Assembly (NCBI GenBank): GCA_030142905.1
Contig: JASJOG010000080.1
Location: 1,211,001-1,275,000 of the forward strand
Length of the DNA stretch: 64,000 bases
From: Heliopora coerulea
Taxonomy: Eukaryota > Cnidaria > Anthozoa > Scleralcyonacea > Helioporidae
Direction: 5' to 3'
Positions within the stretch are counted from its first letter, which is position 1. Each line of letters starts with the position of its first letter. Both the position numbers and the translations under genes were made by a program. The notes beneath the pieces are model-generated. The model searched no databases, was not told where the DNA came from, and worked only from the letters and a program-made list of their open reading frames with translations. Below are positions 34,321 to 45,724 of the stretch, piece after piece.

Positions 34321-37294
34321 GTAAGTACAGTAATGGGTTCTGTTGTTGACTACAAGGACAGATTAAGGGGCATCACCACTCTGTCATTCTCTCTCTCTCT
34401 CTCTCTCCCTCTCCCTCTCCCTCTCCCTCCCTCCCTCCCTCCCTCCCTCTCTCTCTCTCTCTGTCCCTCCTCCTCCCCTCGCTCCCCCTCGCTCCCCCTC
34501 CCTCCCTTCCTCTAAGTACCGGTAAACCCTTTACTCCTGTCATGGTGCTAGTAGAGATATCATTAGAAATTTGTTTTCAAAGCTTATTTTATTGGAAATT
34601 TTCTGTTGCAATACTCTTGAAAAGCTTTTCGAAAAAACTAAAGCAAGCTGGCAATTGTTAGAAACTGCTGCAGATCTACAATTGGGCAAGAACGTCTTTC
34701 CGGCTTAATTTTGCTGTCGTACGAGAGTTACTTGGCAAGAAAAATCAACTATGACGCTGTGATTGATTCATTTGGATCAAGATGTACACGAAAAGCTAGA
34801 ATGTAATTGATTCATTTGCATCAAGATGTGCAAAAAGCTAGATTATAAATTAGTTGTATAATGCTCTCGCAGTGTATAAAATAAATTTTTTTACAGGTGT
34901 GTGTTGGTGTGTGTGGGGGTAGAGGGGGGCGGGTTAGGGGCTCCAAATGAATTTTTGCCCCGGGCCCCCAAAAAGCTCGGAGCGGTCCTGAAAATTTTTG
35001 TACACCCGGATCAGTGAACTCAATTTCCATATCTGGAATACTAACTGGCCAATGAAAACTGAAGCCAAGATGGCCGCCCATTGAGGCCAATTTTGGATGT
35101 CAGTTTCAGTCTCCTACGCAGGCTTGTACGTCAGTTTCAGTCTCCTACGCGACTTTTTGCTCTTTTCTGAAGAGTTTTCTTTCAAAATACACCCAAAATA
35201 TTTCTTTAAAAGACAGAAACGAGTTTAAGAATTTCAAATATATTTCTACAAAGTCAAACCGAGTTACTAGTTATATATTTTCACAAAAATAAATTACCAA
35301 ACTAACGAGGAACCTAACAAAACGGTCTCGAAAAATTACATTAGGAAACTATTAAGTGCTCGTCCTCTTTTTACCGTTAGTTTACCACCAGCAGACAATT
35401 TAGTACACTTTTTAGGCCACACGGCAACAATAAATCTTTTTAAATACTCGATAATGCAAAACTAGTTCAGTAATGTTTCGTCTGAACACTTTTTCCGTGG
35501 TTGACAATGTTTTCGACGCTGAACCAAACACAAACTGAAGATTAAAGTCGTGCAAAGGACTGGAACTGACGTACAAGACCGCGAGGAGGACTGAAACTGA
35601 CGTCCAAAATTCTCTCCATGGGCGGCCATCTTGGCTCCACTTTTTACCGTAGCAAATGACTGGGAGTTAGCATTCCAGATACGGAAATTAAGTTCAGTGA
35701 CCTGGATTACTTCACGGCAGTCGGCGCCATCTTGAAAACAAAGCAAGACAACAAGGACGCTTTATCGTGCTAATCATGAACAAATCATAAGTGTCTGAAC
35801 AGAAGAGGCGGCTCCTTCTTATTACGTTATCTGAATAGAACTACCAGAATACTATACGATTTCTTCATTTTCATGGAAACATTGAAACAAGTAGGTAGTG
35901 TTTTATCAAGTTTGTAAAATTTCTAGTGCAGAACGCGAGAATTTTTAGAAGGGAAAAAGTGTGTGCTTTACAATTAATCATGATAGAGATCTTAGTGAAA
36001 CTGAAATAAATGGACCGCGCTTTGGTACTGGTGTTCTACCGGTGTTGGTTAATCCATCTGTATTTTTAGACACGCGGTCGATTTAAAAGCGCAGAAAAAA
36101 GATAGTAAAATAACCAAGGTTGACGCGCTTATTAAGATAACAACTTTGCATAAAACTGTATGTTTGATAGTATTTCGTATAAAACGTTCATTTCTATTTC
36201 AAAATCATTCTTAGGACAGTATCAAGAGAAAATTTCACAACTAGCCATCTTTGATCATGAAATTTTCTCTTCATAAAATATTCGTCTCAGTAAGTTTTAT
36301 CAGATATAAAAGCCCTTGCACGTGATCAAATCCGTACAACCAATTGAATATTGATAAGTCTTTGAAGTTGTTTTTGCTACCGTGCATCCATTCATAAACT
36401 CACCTTTGACTGCTTGAAATGCAATTTATTTATTTAGTAAAGCATAAAACAAATACTGAAAAATACTAGTATCTTGAGAACCCAAGATTTTAGTACACAG
36501 ATAAAGATGGACGTGATTACAATGATGGTTCAACTTATCTTCGAAGTTGTTGTCAAATCGGAGTCTTGAAATAAAGTCGAAACATCATCGAAATCATTCA
36601 CTTACGGGAAGGGGGATCACCAAGTAATCTACGCCATATATCTTTGGTTTCTGAAACCAAAGTTATAGACTACCAGTCAGCATGTATTATGCCAAATTAA
36701 TGTCCATATTAAATACTAAGAAGTTCATCAGTTATCTTGATGATAGCTGTTTCCGTGCTTTGTCTTTTGCGAAATCCAGGCTGCTTTGAATTTATCAATT
36801 TTCTTTGTTATGCTTTCATGCTTATTTATCCTTGATTTTCTTGTCTTTGTTTAATAGGTAATCGCAACAAAAGGCGGTCGCAATCTAAAGATGAGGCGAG
36901 TTGTAGTATAAAAAGTAAGCAATTTTTTTTATTAACTTTTGTTCGCTGTTTTGTTTTTTTTTTCTCATGAAAATCTTATGTCCGTTACATTTCTTACGTT
37001 TATTTTCCAGGAACTAGGAAGAACACAATGACACTGGATCAACTTAGAAATGACATTTATGATCGAACTTGTCAAAAATTAAATGTTTCCATTCCTGGCA
37101 AAGATTATGGAGCTTTGGCTGGTAAAATGGGCTACACGAAAGAGGAGGTGGACAAGTTTAATTTAGAAAAGGATCACGCACGGGCCCTACTCAACGACTG
37201 GGGAACCAAAGCTGAAAACAATATGGAAAAGCTAATTCAAATACTGTCTGAGCTGGGAAGAGATGATATTGTTCAAATACTTGAAAGTTCCTAA
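33735..37294 (+). CDS. Ankyrin-repeat / Death-domain protein (3' part, 3 exons)
   Basis: Exons 33735-34320, 36858-36914 and 37011-37294 join in phase: exon 1 ends phase 1, exon 2 is 57 bp, exon 3 starts GA ACT AGG and ends TAA. The product has five ankyrin repeats, a basic Ser/Lys linker (NRNKRRSQSKDEAS) and an 88-residue C-terminal Death-fold domain. Ankyrin arrays bind partner proteins, and Death domains make homotypic contacts in apoptotic and innate immune signalling, so a cytoplasmic adaptor is inferred. The frame is open to the acceptor at 33735, so an upstream exon is expected. The first Met in exon 1 (33822) would be a start only if there is none. No lesions seen. Ligand and pathway are unknown. 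Confidence 0.85.
34384..34515 (+). repeat. Pyrimidine microsatellite (CT)n/(CCCT)n
   Basis: About 130 bases of almost pure ctctct, ccctcc and cctccct units in intron 1 of the ankyrin gene, 64 bases after the donor. Confidence 0.95.
35008..35704. mobile_element. Foldback / long-TIR element in ankyrin gene intron
   Basis: Arms 35008-35152 and 35552-35704 are imperfect inverted copies: aagatggccgcccat on the left against atgggcggccatctt on the right, plus gtcagtttcagtctcctacg against a ggactgaaactgacgt block. The left arm also holds a short direct repeat (gtcagtttcagtctcctacg twice). No transposase seen. It may be a non-autonomous DNA element. Confidence 0.65.
36858..36914 (+). CDS. Exon: 57-bp linker
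   Basis: Acceptor tttaatag, donor gtaagc. With one base carried from the previous exon it reads CNRNKRRSQSKDEASCSIK. It is phase-preserving (57 bp), so skipping it would keep the frame and join ankyrin repeats directly to the Death domain. Confidence 0.8.
37011..37294 (+). CDS. Exon: C-terminal Death domain
   Basis: Acceptor tattttccag. The frame runs RTRKNTMTLDQLRNDIYD, through DYGALAGKMGYTKEEVDKFN, ALLNDWGTKAENNMEKLIQI and LGRDDIVQILES to TAA. The pattern of helix 1 Leu residues, LA..MG turn, ALL.dW core Trp and the GR.D...ILE end fits the Death-domain fold. The hit is by pattern recognition. No downstream canonical AATAAA is seen close to the stop. Confidence 0.82.
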
Positions 37295-38304
37295 CACAAA
37301 GCTAGAATTTAGTCTTACTTTATTGGCATATCATGCAACTGGAGCACCGATCTGCATTCGCTGGATCGTCGCTCAATTTAACGTTTTTACATATAATTAA
37401 CCACTTCCAATCTTACTTTATCACGCGTTTTATTTATTTGTATTTTACATCACTGAGTCAATTCCACGATAAGGGTTGGCCTTATATTTTTGGATTACTT
37501 TTCTCCAGACGCGTAGAACAATAGTGTAAACAGGAGCGGGGCCGGGGGTTAGTTGTCTCTTTCACACATTTCGTCCACACAGAACTGTCGGTACACCCAC
37601 TGCATTTGTATGGACATTAACCTTGCCCGTTGCGAATTTAGTTTGCGTAATATCCAGATGAAAAATTAGTAAATAGGTTATGGTCTTTAAATTCAAGTTC
37701 ATGAAAGATATTTAATGCTAATTGTTTTGGCGAGGAATACTGTTTCATGCCGACGGGAAATGAGATTGTACGTGGATACCAACATATGTGATCAGCTCTC
37801 AGAACAAAGTGGTTATGGTAGTGGTAATGGCTTAACTAAAAACACTCTTGTATATATCACCTCAAGGGAAACGGCGCACTTTTATGTAAAATCGTTTTCG
37901 AAATATAATATGAACGAGAAATGGCTATGTAAAAATTATCCGTTCTTTAGGCAAATTATACTAAGAGTTCTACTTTTAGCGTTAGGGAAATGCCTTGGCT
38001 GAGTTTTGCATAGTAATATTTGTCCATTCATTTCGAATATCTTGGCACATTTACCTCATCTTCCCTCCCCCACCATCTTTGACATTTATTGCTACGCGAC
38101 TGGTGTAGAATAGCAGGAATACCGGAGCGCTCAATCATATTTCCTCATGTTAATGTTCGGGGAGTCCTGCCTTTTCTTAACGAGGGAAAACAATAGCTGG
38201 TTCCCCCTGATTTAACTGCCCAATACAACTACCAAAAGGCTTTTCGAAATCTTTGCTATGCTAAAGTAAGCAAATGTCTTTCCATTCCCTTTGAGTATAT
38301 TAAA
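37295..38304. other. Stretch after Death-domain gene
   Basis: Would hold the 3' UTR of the ankyrin gene. The plus-strand open frame 37715-38002 (95 residues) is not recognisable. Nothing else seen. Confidence 0.4.
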
Positions 38305-38306
38305 TA

Positions 38307-41270
38307 CAGTCGCCGCCGCTTATATGCAAAATGTTTTTGCCAATTACATTTTTGCATGTAAGCGGATTTTGCATATAAGCGGATTCGATCCTAGGACGCG
38401 CATCGAGCAAAATTCACATTTACATAATGTAAATGACCGGTGATTTGTATGCGAAACATGAGAATACAGTATAATCAAATCCCGTTTCAACTTAATGACG
38501 CGAAACAAAACTAAATAAGAATTGCAAAAACTTATTTATTACTGTAGCACATTTATGTTACATGAATATACAAGACAAATGCTCTTACTTTCTAAAATAA
38601 CTGTCTATTGATGTTTGCCTTTTGGCAACATTTGAATACACGTCCGTTGAAAAGTTTGATAACGAGTTAAACGATATCCAGTCATTGAAGCCATGCAAGC
38701 AAAGATAGTCCTTCATATCAGCTAAATAAATTCAGCGTGACTAATTACCGGTTTTTGTTCGGGCTCGTCCAGCTCGTCTTCGCTCTCCTGCATGCCTTTG
38801 CTCTTTAATGATCGAATTCTCATCAATTGGTGGTGCAGTTTCGAGGCCGTTCTCCGCAGATAACATGTCATCGAAGCTTCGCTGATCCATTCCATGCGGA
38901 GCTGCCAACAGCTGAGCCAACGGAATTTCATGTCCTTCGTCAAACAAATCTTCATCACCACCACCATCTCTTGATACAAAACCTGCGTGATGGAAGCAGT
39001 TTGCAATGGTTTTCGCAGTGATTTCAGACCAGGAGGCGACAATTGCATTCATAGCATCAAGCAAATCAAATTTCTTATAAAATGCGCTAACATTTTGACA
39101 ATCCGGCATCAATGGCAGTAACCAATCTCTTAATCATGGCTTTACGATAGTGGGCTTTCAGCGCCTTGATGATTCCTTCGTCACACGGTTGGATAAGATT
39201 TGTGACATTTGGTGGGAGGTTTAATATTTGTGAGTGTTATATCTGATGGATGCGCAATACAGTTGTCAACTATTAAAGCGATTGTCCGTTTTGCTTTGCG
39301 TAATTCGTTGTCCCATTTCTTCAACCAGCCCTCGAATATCTTCCCCGTCATCCATGCATTAGCATTTTAATCATACGTGCACGGTAAAGTTTTGCAGCCA
39401 CGAAAACATCTTGGTTTTTTTACTCTTTCCGATCATTAGGAGTGACAGCTTCTCCGTACCATTCATATTTGCACAAACTAGAATGGTCGCTCGGGCTTTG
39501 CTCTTCTTACCACCAGCGAGATTTTCTCTTTTTAAAACGTGAGATCTGTCCGGAAGAAGTCTGTAATACAGACCAGTTTCGTCCGCATTAAAGATATCGC
39601 TTTCGCTGTAACGGCTTAGAATATTTGGTAATGTTTCTTTCAGGCATGTCTCGGAAGTGGGGGTGTCTGCATCTCTTTTTTCACCTTGAGCTTTCTTAAA
39701 AACCACATTATATCGAGTTTTCCATCGCCCAAGCCAGCCATCAGAAGCGTTGAAGTTTTCGTCATTCAAACTTCTAGCAAAGAAAAGCGCTTTTTCCTTA
39801 AGAACGTCACCAGAGATTGGTATACCCTGTATAGTACTCGCTCGACGAAACCAGGTAAATAAGGCTTCATCAACATCAGGGGCTGCGCTTGTACGTTGTC
39901 TTTTTCGTCTAAGATTTTGCACTTTTTCGCTTGTTGACTGAAGTGACATTTTGTTTTTCAGAATTCGGCTAATGGTAGCAATACTGACTCCATACTTCTC
40001 AGCAGTTTCTTTCTGAGACTGTGAAGGGTCTTTTCAAGTGCTTTGATAACTTCAAGATTTTCAGCGAGTGTTAGCGTCTTTCGAGTTGGCATTTTGAAAC
40101 GTGAATGTAAAATTTAAGGCAGAGTTTAAATAATGAACCCGTAAGGTATGACGTAATGGACAACTTGCCTGAATTGGCAAATGATTCAGAGACCGAGCAT
40201 TTGAGGAGTTTGTTTTTAACTTACTTAGAAGAGTAGGTGTAAAAATAATGACGCCAATTAGCTGTTGCATATTGTTTAGAAACGCAATTAACAGCGAGGC
40301 TTCGTTTTCATAAAAACAAGGACCCAAGTAATCAAAAAAGTAGAAGAGATGCTAATCATAGGGATTTGTTTAAGTGCTGTTTATAAAATGATGAATCATG
40401 GTAAAAAAATGCAAAACTTTGAAACATTGGTGGAAAAACTTGTACTTTTGCGAAATTTTTTTTGCATATAACCGACTTTCTATGCAAAATTACCAAATTT
40501 TTCTTTGCACATAACCGATTTTGGCATATAAACATTTTGCATATAAGCAGAGCAAAAAGACCTATTTTAATACAAATAGGTTTTGTTACGAGCCGGTCCC
40601 TATTGAATTATGTGGCTGCTTTTGGTTCAATTTGCTCGCAACAAAGAATACAAAACCAGCTATATTTTCAACTATTTATTTTACCTTACTTGAATTACTT
40701 AAAGATTAGCGTCTTTATTCTTCCTAACCTTGAAATATGTATTAACTGCTGTGAGACTGAGCACAACTTTGATCACTCTGTACGCTCTTGGATTTTGGTT
40801 CTTTTGATTTCTTTGACGACTTTGACTTCTTGGTTTCTTCGGTTCTGTTGATTTGTTTGGTTCTTGATATTGATAATTCCTTTTAATACTTCAGTTCGTA
40901 GTGATGTTATTCAGGCTAACGCCTTATGAATAATGCATACACTGCTGAGTTGTGCTCTGTCTTTTATACGTTAGGATTATGACTATTTTCTTTACGTTAA
41001 ACGGTGCGTGAAAGCTTGTTCCAGCACAGGATGTCCGTTACGTTATCTTGTAGGCTAAGGCGTTGCGTTTTGAGGTTTAACTATTTCCTCACTCATGCAC
41101 GAAAGCAAATTACTCATGCACGAAATGCACGAAAGCAATATTCATGCACGAAAGCAATATATCCTAAATATAATATCTACTATATACATGTAACAGTTTT
41201 GGATTTCCAAAATCTTTGCATATAAGCGATTTTTGCATATAAGCGACTTGCATTTAAGCGGCGGCAACTG
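38307..41270 (-). mobile_element. Tigger (pogo-family) DNA transposon, dead
   Basis: 2964 bp with termini CAGTCGCCGCCGCTTA and TAAGCGGCGGCAACTG (15 of 16 inverted bases match), flanked by TA on both sides (38305-38306, 41271-41272), the target duplication of the Tc1/mariner/pogo superfamily. Both ends carry repeated gcatataagcg units. A third cluster of the same units lies inside at 40465-40550, followed by about 650 bp that may be a later insertion or an ancestral subterminal region. The transposase gene is on the minus strand. Confidence 0.93.
38741..40092 (-). pseudogene. Tigger transposase, frameshifted
   Basis: Starts MPTRKTLTLAENLEVIKALE (pogo/CENP-B helix-turn-helix), breaks by a 1-base loss near 40030, and continues as MSLQSTSEKVQNLRRKRQRT (39949 down). 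The DDD catalytic core is visible: FNADETGLYYRLLPD (about 39590), IALIVDNCIAHP (about 39265) and IQPCDEGIIKALKAHYR (about 39180). Further frame breaks lie near 39370, 39240 and 39110. The tail ends RRAGRARTKTGN. All three catalytic Asp positions are recognisable, but the frame is broken at least four times. No intact product. Confidence 0.9.
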
Positions 41271-41272
41271 TA

Positions 41273-41874
41273 TTGTCTTAAAAAAAGAAAATGTAAGGTA
41301 TTCTGGTACTTGTACTCAGCTGACATAAAAAGTGGGACCGGCCATTGGTCCATTATTGTGGAAAGTCATTCATAGAGCTATATGTATAAAATGGATATCA
41401 TTGGTATACGCCAAACAATTTGTAACTATTCCATCACACAAATATCTTCTGCCCTTTCGTGGTTATGTCATTGACAGTAGTGGGTAATGATATGAGCAGT
41501 TCCATTTGAAATGGTTTGTGGATATCAGAGGGTTGACACAGTATCACCGCTGTGACGTCAATATATTCTATCACGAAACAGAAAAGATCTCCTTCAACAT
41601 TCGTAATACACAATGTATGGTCATTAACTATATCTGCCATCTGTAAATGAAATAAGTTACCTGCTATGTGAACCTACCAACATTGTTTAATTACTTGGAG
41701 ATAAAGAGCTCAAAACATAACAGTTCCTATTTAGTACGGGGGATTCTCCTTCATTCGTTGAAAAATTCACATCATGCTTTCCGTATTCCATTCGTATCCA
41801 AAAATCCCGACGTATCACCAACAATTAATCAAACGGTAGAATCGCTTACGGCAGCAACATTCGAACAGGAACTT
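41273..41874. other. Non-coding stretch, no gene seen
   Basis: No recognisable coding or repeat content. Confidence 0.4.
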
Positions 41875-42125
41875 AAAGCTAACCCTAATCCTAACCTTAA
41901 ACTCCAACTCAACACCGAACCCTAACCCTTACGCGAACCCTAAACCCCAGACCTCAACCCGGACCTGAATCTCCGAACCCTAACCCTAGCCCCTAAACCC
42001 TAACCCTAACCTCTAAACTTTAATCCAAACACTAAAGCCTAAACCAACTGCAACCGAAACCCCAACCTCAACCGCAAACTGAACCCAAAGTGTAACCCTG
42101 ACCCTAACCCTTGCTTTAACCCAAA
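41875..42125. repeat. Interstitial telomere-like repeat (CCCTAA-related)
   Basis: About 250 bp of degenerate cctaaccctaa, aaccctaacc and ccctaaaccctaaccctaac units mixed with aactccaactc and aaccccaacctc. The metazoan telomere unit is TTAGGG; here only a minority of units are exact. Internal and degenerate, so not a live telomere. Confidence 0.75.
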
Positions 42126-42130
42126 CCTTG

Positions 42131-42930
42131 TTAATAACTTTAGAAGAAAAAAACAAGACAATTAGGGTTCATTATTAAATATGTTCCTCTGGCAGATAAA
42201 ATGGTTTAAAAACGGGAAAACCAAGCTTTCGAACTTCTCTTACAAGTATTCGTTTTTTTAAAAATTTTTTTGCCTCATGCAAGTTACCATCTTTAAAACA
42301 ACTATTATTTAAAACTAACAACATTCGAAAAATCCTAAGAAGAAACCAGCTTTTAAATTATACAAAGTGATTATACTATAAAACAAGCCAACTGTTAAAT
42401 GCAAAGTGATTGAACTATAAATCATTAATAACGGTTAAAAGCCTTACTGAACAACGTCCTGTGTCCCCAGTGTATTCTACAATACAATCGTTGCATAGAA
42501 TGTTATAAACGACTCCAGTTTGTTGTAGCATTGGTAGCGAATCCTTGGGTTTCATCAGGCATTCCTTTAAAATTCTGATCTACCACACCCATTTTGGATA
42601 GTTTCCAATCGGTTTTTGTATTTTATTCAAGACTTCACATGAAAAGTTGGTGGCGGCAGTGATTATCTTCAGGGGAGATTGGAGCGTACTATTTCCACAT
42701 TACACATCTGGAATTAGAAGTTCAAGACCTAGTATGGGTCTTGAATTTGTTAATTCATTGCCCTTGAAAGTAAACATTGAAAAACTTCTAATAAAATTTA
42801 CTCAGTGGTTGAAATTTGCTCAACAAAATATGCTGCTTTGTACGCCTTCAAATTCACAACAAATTTTAAACTGATGTTTGTTTTTTGATTTCTTGGTGCT
42901 GAATTCCGCCCCGATATTTTCCCTCTCTTA
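42131..42930. other. Non-coding stretch, no gene seen
   Basis: No recognised gene. The right part may be the 3' flank of the recombinase remnant. Confidence 0.4.
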
Positions 42931-42934
42931 AAAA

Positions 42935-43887
42935 GTGAATCTTCTTTTTCTTCTTTACTGACTTTCTTTGTTATTTTGGAACCATACAATACATCAGATA
43001 CTTGGATCTCCTGTTTAATTGAAGTCCATTTGCTAGCTTCTGCAGCATTGCTTCGATGACCAACATTTTGAAATTGAATAGCATTAGTACAAGTTTTAAT
43101 TTGAAATGCCAAAACAAGTTTGGAAAGAAACTGCATATATCCTCACTAGTTTTTCACAGATCAATTGCTCATCAACTCCCATATCATTCATTCTTGTCGC
43201 AGCTGTTGCGCGGAGTGAGTGACTGGTTCATACCCAGAAATTCCAGCTTGTTCGCATAGTCTTTTCACGTTCGAAGCCAACTTATTGTGCCAAAAGTGCC
43301 ACTCGAAGCACTTTCTTTCATTATAATATCCAACACATCTCTTAAATTCACAAACTAATCGTCATTGCATAGTTTTACTGGCTTTCCTTTCCCTTTCATA
43401 AAATGTTAAATTGAAGCAACTATTTCATAAAGAGTGCTTGGCGGATATTTACTTCCATCGGTTTTTCTTACCTCGCAAACAAATAGTGCCAAGGTGCGAT
43501 TTAGTTCCTCGTCCGACATAATTTCCAAGCAATTTTGTATCATTTTTAATCTGGAAGAATCCCGCTCTTTACTGTTGAATACTTTTAGGTTTCTTTAGTC
43601 TCGCCAACTTTCAAACAACTTGACCGCCCACATCTCTTTGTATTTCGTCGACTTGGGAACTGCATCACCTGTTTTTGGCCTTAATTTTGACTTCGGACAC
43701 CGGTTTGGAAAAACGATTCTTCGCTGCTTCTTTGCTTTCATTTCGTAGTATCCAATAACCCTAGATCTGGATTTCATGGCACACAGAACAATCCTTCTCT
43801 GGTGGAGTCATCACTGAAGTTATTCTCTTGCCAATGGCAATCTGATTGAGTAATAAATATGTCTGAGTCAGAATCTCCTAACTCCAT
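42935..43887 (-). pseudogene. Crypton-like tyrosine recombinase (DUF3504 type), broken
   Basis: The minus-strand frame begins MELGDSDSDIFITQSD and, after a stop, KYKEMWAVKLFESWRD. Further on come RCVGYYNERKCFEWHFWHN and LASNVKRLCEQAGISGYE, then after a frameshift SHSLRATAATRMNDMGVDEQ, which contains the HxxR catalytic box of tyrosine recombinases. The GHRS box (NVGHRSNAAEASKW) follows about 85 bases later than expected, implying a small insertion. It ends near IQVSDVLYG. This layout matches DUF3504/QRICH1-ZMYM-like domains derived from Crypton elements. Several frame breaks make it non-functional. Confidence 0.78.
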
Positions 43888-44284
43888 CGCTTAACCACGA
43901 ACTGAAGAACTCTCAATATTCAACTGAGTTATCACCGCCAGGCAATGCATGTACCTTTGAATCTCATAAATAATTTGCACACATAACACTTATATAAATA
44001 CAAACAGCATAATTTTCTAACCAGACAAAAACGTACATCCTCAAAACAAAAAGACTAGTGTGATTAAAAATTCAAGTAACGCTCTAATCTTTCCCTTCTA
44101 ATGAACCTAAACAAAGACCATTGTATAACCCGTATTACTTTCTCCTAGACAACAAAAACAAAGCGTTCCAAAACCTCTTGAAAACAATTGAAAATGGGTG
44201 TGGTAAGCCTATAAACAACTTAAAAACCTCGTGCTCGATCTTTCATTAAAATTCGATCTCGGGCTGCGCCCTCGGTCTTCAAAT
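43888..44284. other. Spacer between recombinase and Penelope remnants
   Basis: No gene recognised. The end (aaaattcgatctcgggctgc) may belong to another repeat that truncated the Penelope-like element. Confidence 0.4.
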
Positions 44285-45724
44285 TCAATAATAGACTTCG
44301 CAGTCAGTTTGCATCCTATATGTAAACATTGGCTTAATAAAGACATCAAGTATACGTTTCTCCAAAACTGGTTTTAATTGTTCATTTGTACCTTGAATGT
44401 AAGGAAGAGTCACCAAACCACTGCTACATATTTCTTTTCTTTCCGTTATAGTACTGGTGGTACTATATCTAACCGCTCTTACATCCTGCAAAAATTTCCG
44501 TGGGTTTCCGTTACTTTTTAATGAATTAAAAACACGTTTTTCTTCTTCCTTTTGCTCCGTTCTATCAGAATTAATTCTCACTGCTCTGGAGTGCAGCGTC
44601 CTGGCCACTGAGGCCTCCCGCTGAATTGGGTGGTGTGACGTAAACTGCAGCTAACAAACTGATTGAGGCGGTTTTCTGTAGACTGTCGTACTAATTGTTC
44701 CATTACCATTTAACGTACTCAACATATCCAGAAACGGGATACCATTTTCCTTGTACCTCTCAACTGTGAATTCAATGTGTTGTTTCAGACTATTCAACTG
44801 ATAGTGGAACTGGGATATCTGTGTTTTCTTCAAGGCTGCAATCATGTCATCAACAAATCTGTGCTACAATCCACGTCGTGCTGGGAAAGTATTGAGAGCC
44901 TTTTGTTCTAAATCTTCCATAACCAAATTTGCAACCACCATTGATACGGGAGAACCTATCGCTCTACCGTGAATCTGCTTATACTATTTACCTCTGTGCC
45001 TAAATCGGTTGACTTCTGGCAAAATTCAAGAAGTTCCATAATATCCTGAGGTGACAGTGATGTCCTTTCGTACAAAGTTTTGTCATTTTCCAGCTTTAAT
45101 ACCACGATTTGTATAACTGCTTCAAAAGGAATGGAGGTAAAAAGCAATACAACATCAAATGAAACCAGCTCATCATCATCAATTAATCGAAATTGTTTCG
45201 ATTTATCAGCCCAGTCATATGAGTTTTGGATACGGTGCTCTGTGTTGCCTACAAGTGGAGACAAAATATTGCATAAATACTTTGATAATTCATACGTCGT
45301 CGAACCAACGAAGCTTACAATCGGTCTTAACGGCACTCCTTCCTTGTGTATTTTTGGTAAACCATACAGTCTTGGGCTTACAGTATCAGCCATGTTTAAC
45401 TTCTTGTGCAATCTATCACCAAGTTTTTGCTTGGTGCGATTTCATGGGATCTTTCAAAAGTAATCTGTATGTTGTCTCATCGCTTAACACGTTCACTGAA
45501 TTCTCATTGTACTCAGATCTGTCCATAATGACGGTCGTGTTACCTTTGCCTGCTTCAAGGATAATTATGTCCTCATCCTTCTTCAATTTTGCTAGTACTT
45601 GACGCTCTTTCTTCGACATGTTATCTTGCAGTGGTTTAGCTCGAATCAAGATGTTAGCAACTTCAGTTCTTATCTCAGCCTTGTGCGTATTATCCAGCTT
45701 GAATATAGAGCTTTTAATCTGCAA
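44285..45724 (-). pseudogene. Penelope-like retroelement reverse transcriptase, broken
   Basis: Minus-strand fragments in order: an N-terminal block with LAKLKKDEDIIILEAGKGNT; SPRLYGLPKIHKEGVPLRPI; motif A DDDELVSFDVVLLFTSIP; motif B GRAIGSPVSMVVANLVMED; motif C HRFVDDM with a stop just before it; then NGIPFLDMLSTLNGNG, TTVYRKPPQS, and GLVTLPYIQGTNEQLKPVLE. Order and wording are typical of Penelope-like elements. The GIY-YIG endonuclease expected after the last block is absent; the element breaks off at about 44285. Frame breaks near 45415, 44995 and 44640 also disable it. Confidence 0.88.

Noticed and set aside
34333..34515. Ser/Pro/Leu-rich 60-residue frame after the ankyrin exon
   Set aside because: It is read-through of the intron pyrimidine microsatellite; a GTAAGT donor precedes it.
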